From Chrysoperla carnea (lineage: Eukaryota > Arthropoda > Insecta > Neuroptera > Chrysopidae): 64,000 nt of DNA. Where the stretch lies: positions 97,458,368 to 97,522,367 of the forward strand of contig NC_058337.1 in assembly GCF_905475395.1 (NCBI RefSeq), written 5' to 3'. Positions 62,291 to 64,000 of the stretch are shown here, one piece after another (the first letter of the stretch is position 1; every line of letters starts with the position of its first letter). Below the pieces are notes generated by a model. It had not been told where the DNA came from. It saw nothing but the letters and a program-made list of their open reading frames with translations, and made no database searches. A program made the position numbers and the translations under genes.

Positions 62291-64000
62291 ATCGATTGTG
62301 ATCTTGAACTTTTAATATTGAACTTTTTGGTCTCATTTTAATAAAAGCATATTTTTTGAAATATAATTTTCTTCATTTATCTATATTGCAGTTTTATACC
62401 ATAAAATATACACTAATTTAAAATAAAAAGACAAAGTGAATATCACAAATTATAAAAGTAATAAGATATTTTGTATTGTCATTAAAAATAAATTACGAGA
62501 TTTGAGTGGCGATTCTAATTTATAAATTTATGTGACACTCAGTTACTAGAAATTATGTCATTATTAATAATAAAATATAAATAATATACCTTTAACATAA
62601 TGAATGAAACAAGGCCGCAAAAAACACTTATTTTGAACGGATATATTATTTATATAAGATACAAATTAAATGGGATATATCTTTAAATCTCTCATATATT
62701 ATTATATGTGTTTATATACAATTTTATTATGAGTCTTTTTTGTACAAATTATTATTATTTTGAAATAAATTATTGTCCTTTTGGTCGGATATAGTGTGAT
62801 TATGTCGAATAGAAATAATTTTTTGTTATGATTTTCAATTGTATGCTTTAGGTATAGTGTTTTTTGGTATTCTTTCTTCTATATAAACTACTTATAACGT
62901 GTAAGCTAAGTCAGTACATTTTTTAAACTATTTTGACAAAAAGATATCATGAATAATTTTAATCGAGTAAATAACATTTTAAAACTCCTGCGAATATCTT
63001 GTTAATCGTTTCAAAAGACGTAGAATCCCGGACAAATTATTCCGTCATAAAACTATACCAATATAAACAGTTCTTGTAAAATAGTATTAAAAAAAAAAAG
63101 ATTTCAAAATTTCACCATCTAGCGTCTAAGCGAAGCAATTTTGTACTAAAGCAGACTTACATTAATCGAATAATTTTACTAAATCTGGTGGGGAATTGAC
63201 CTTATAACTCACCCTTTGTATTTGAAATGATTTGTACTATAATTGGATTTGATCCATCTGATTCATGAATTAAAAGAGATTAATAATAGTAGTTATATAT
63301 ACAAGTTATATATACAATTATATTTATCATAAAGGACTCTTATTTAATATAAATGTTCAATATAATACCATATTATTTTACATACGGAGTGCCCATAAAT
63401 TCCATGTTTTTTGCTAAAGTAATCCTATTCGGTACACCTTGTCCTTATGTTTTACAATTTTGATCTCAAGTTCATACGTTTGTTACTAATTTTTTTTGTT
63501 TTTTTGTTTCTGTAAAAGCGACAAAAATATTAAAATGGCTGCTTGATAGAAGTCTTAACTTGCCCTAATTATATTTGTATTTCAAATGAAAAGTTCCTAC
63601 TAGTTTGCAGTTTTGCGTGCTTAAGCTACCTCAAAATTGGTTAAGACATAAATACGTGATTATTTGAAATTTATTATTGAAGTCACTTGATAGATATAAC
63701 TAAAATGTGAAATAATGCAATTCCTAAACAATTTAGTTGAGTTGAGTGAAATCACATACAAAATAAATAATTTCTAAATAAAATTTTACACCATGTTACT
63801 TGTGCGCTTCAATTATTGAATCGAATCGAACCATTTCTGGGTCCATGGATCTCAAAAGAGAAGAAATCAAAATAATATTACTTTTCTTAGTTTGAAAAGA
63901 TCACTTTTTTGATTCAGCTTCCCCAAATTGAGATAGGATTGAAAATTTAGTTTTTAATATCGCAAGGCTTTGCACACCTCTGCGAGTGACTATACAGAAA

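Larger units (their letters stand above)
53107..64000. other. Presumed Wnt10 intron, no gene seen
   Basis: Nearly 11 kb upstream of the Wnt10 last exon with no Wnt motif or other host exon that I can find. Short exons could be missed. It is mostly AT-rich and contains the elements listed separately. The part 57200-58700 and 61400-64000 shows nothing I can assign except the TAACC-tailed repeat relative at 62237-62290. Confidence 0.5.

Noticed and set aside
1-64000. CRISPR arrays, bacterial operons, rRNA or a viral genome
   Set aside because: No regularly spaced repeats with spacers, no ribosomal RNA, and all recognised genes are spliced animal genes.

Overview
The window is nuclear DNA from an insect, or at least an arthropod. 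It is strongly AT-rich, has spliced genes with GT...AG introns of tens of bases to about 6 kb, and is full of short inverted-repeat transposons. Three gene families are recognisable: a pair of tandem beta-integrins of the myospheroid type, an orthologue of Drosophila ninaC (class III myosin with a kinase head), and the last exon of Wnt10. I cannot fix the insect order from the sequence. Exon joins below were deduced by hand from splice sites, reading frame and paralogue or orthologue comparison.

Layout. (1) 1-9162, plus strand: the 3' part of a very long coiled-coil gene whose 5' end lies left of the window (exons 765-6063, 6176-6783, 7218-7389, 8207-9162). Its C-terminus is extremely cysteine-rich. 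I do not recognise it. (2) 9508-11911: a foldback transposon with inverted arms of about 800 bp around a broken transposon-type ORF. (3) 12690-17737 and 20322-24772, plus strand: two complete integrin beta genes of six exons each, with identical intron positions and phases. The first copy has lost features of the ligand-binding I-like domain that the second keeps. (4) 26661-43226, minus strand, convergent with the integrins: ninaC, 13 coding exons and about 1500 codons, essentially the Drosophila length. (5) 43262-52509: about 9 kb without a convincing gene, holding several foldback elements. (6) 52510-53106, minus strand: the last coding exon of Wnt10, whose other exons must lie beyond the right edge or be too short for me to see. 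(7) 53107-64000: presumably Wnt10 intron, with a tRNA-derived SINE, a broken Tigger/pogo transposase, Helitron-like ends and MITE fragments.

The host genes do not form one pathway. Integrin beta chains act in adhesion, NINAC in photoreceptor rhabdomeres and Wnt10 in secreted signalling. The most interesting points are the asymmetric decay of cation and disulfide sites in the first integrin paralogue, Tyr-to-Phe change of the distal NPxY motif in both, a stop-free 78-bp intron (multiple of three) in the PSI domain of the second, the unidentified giant coiled-coil/cysteine-rich protein, and a dense, partly nested MITE landscape in which one 494-bp element has a clear 6-bp target duplication.
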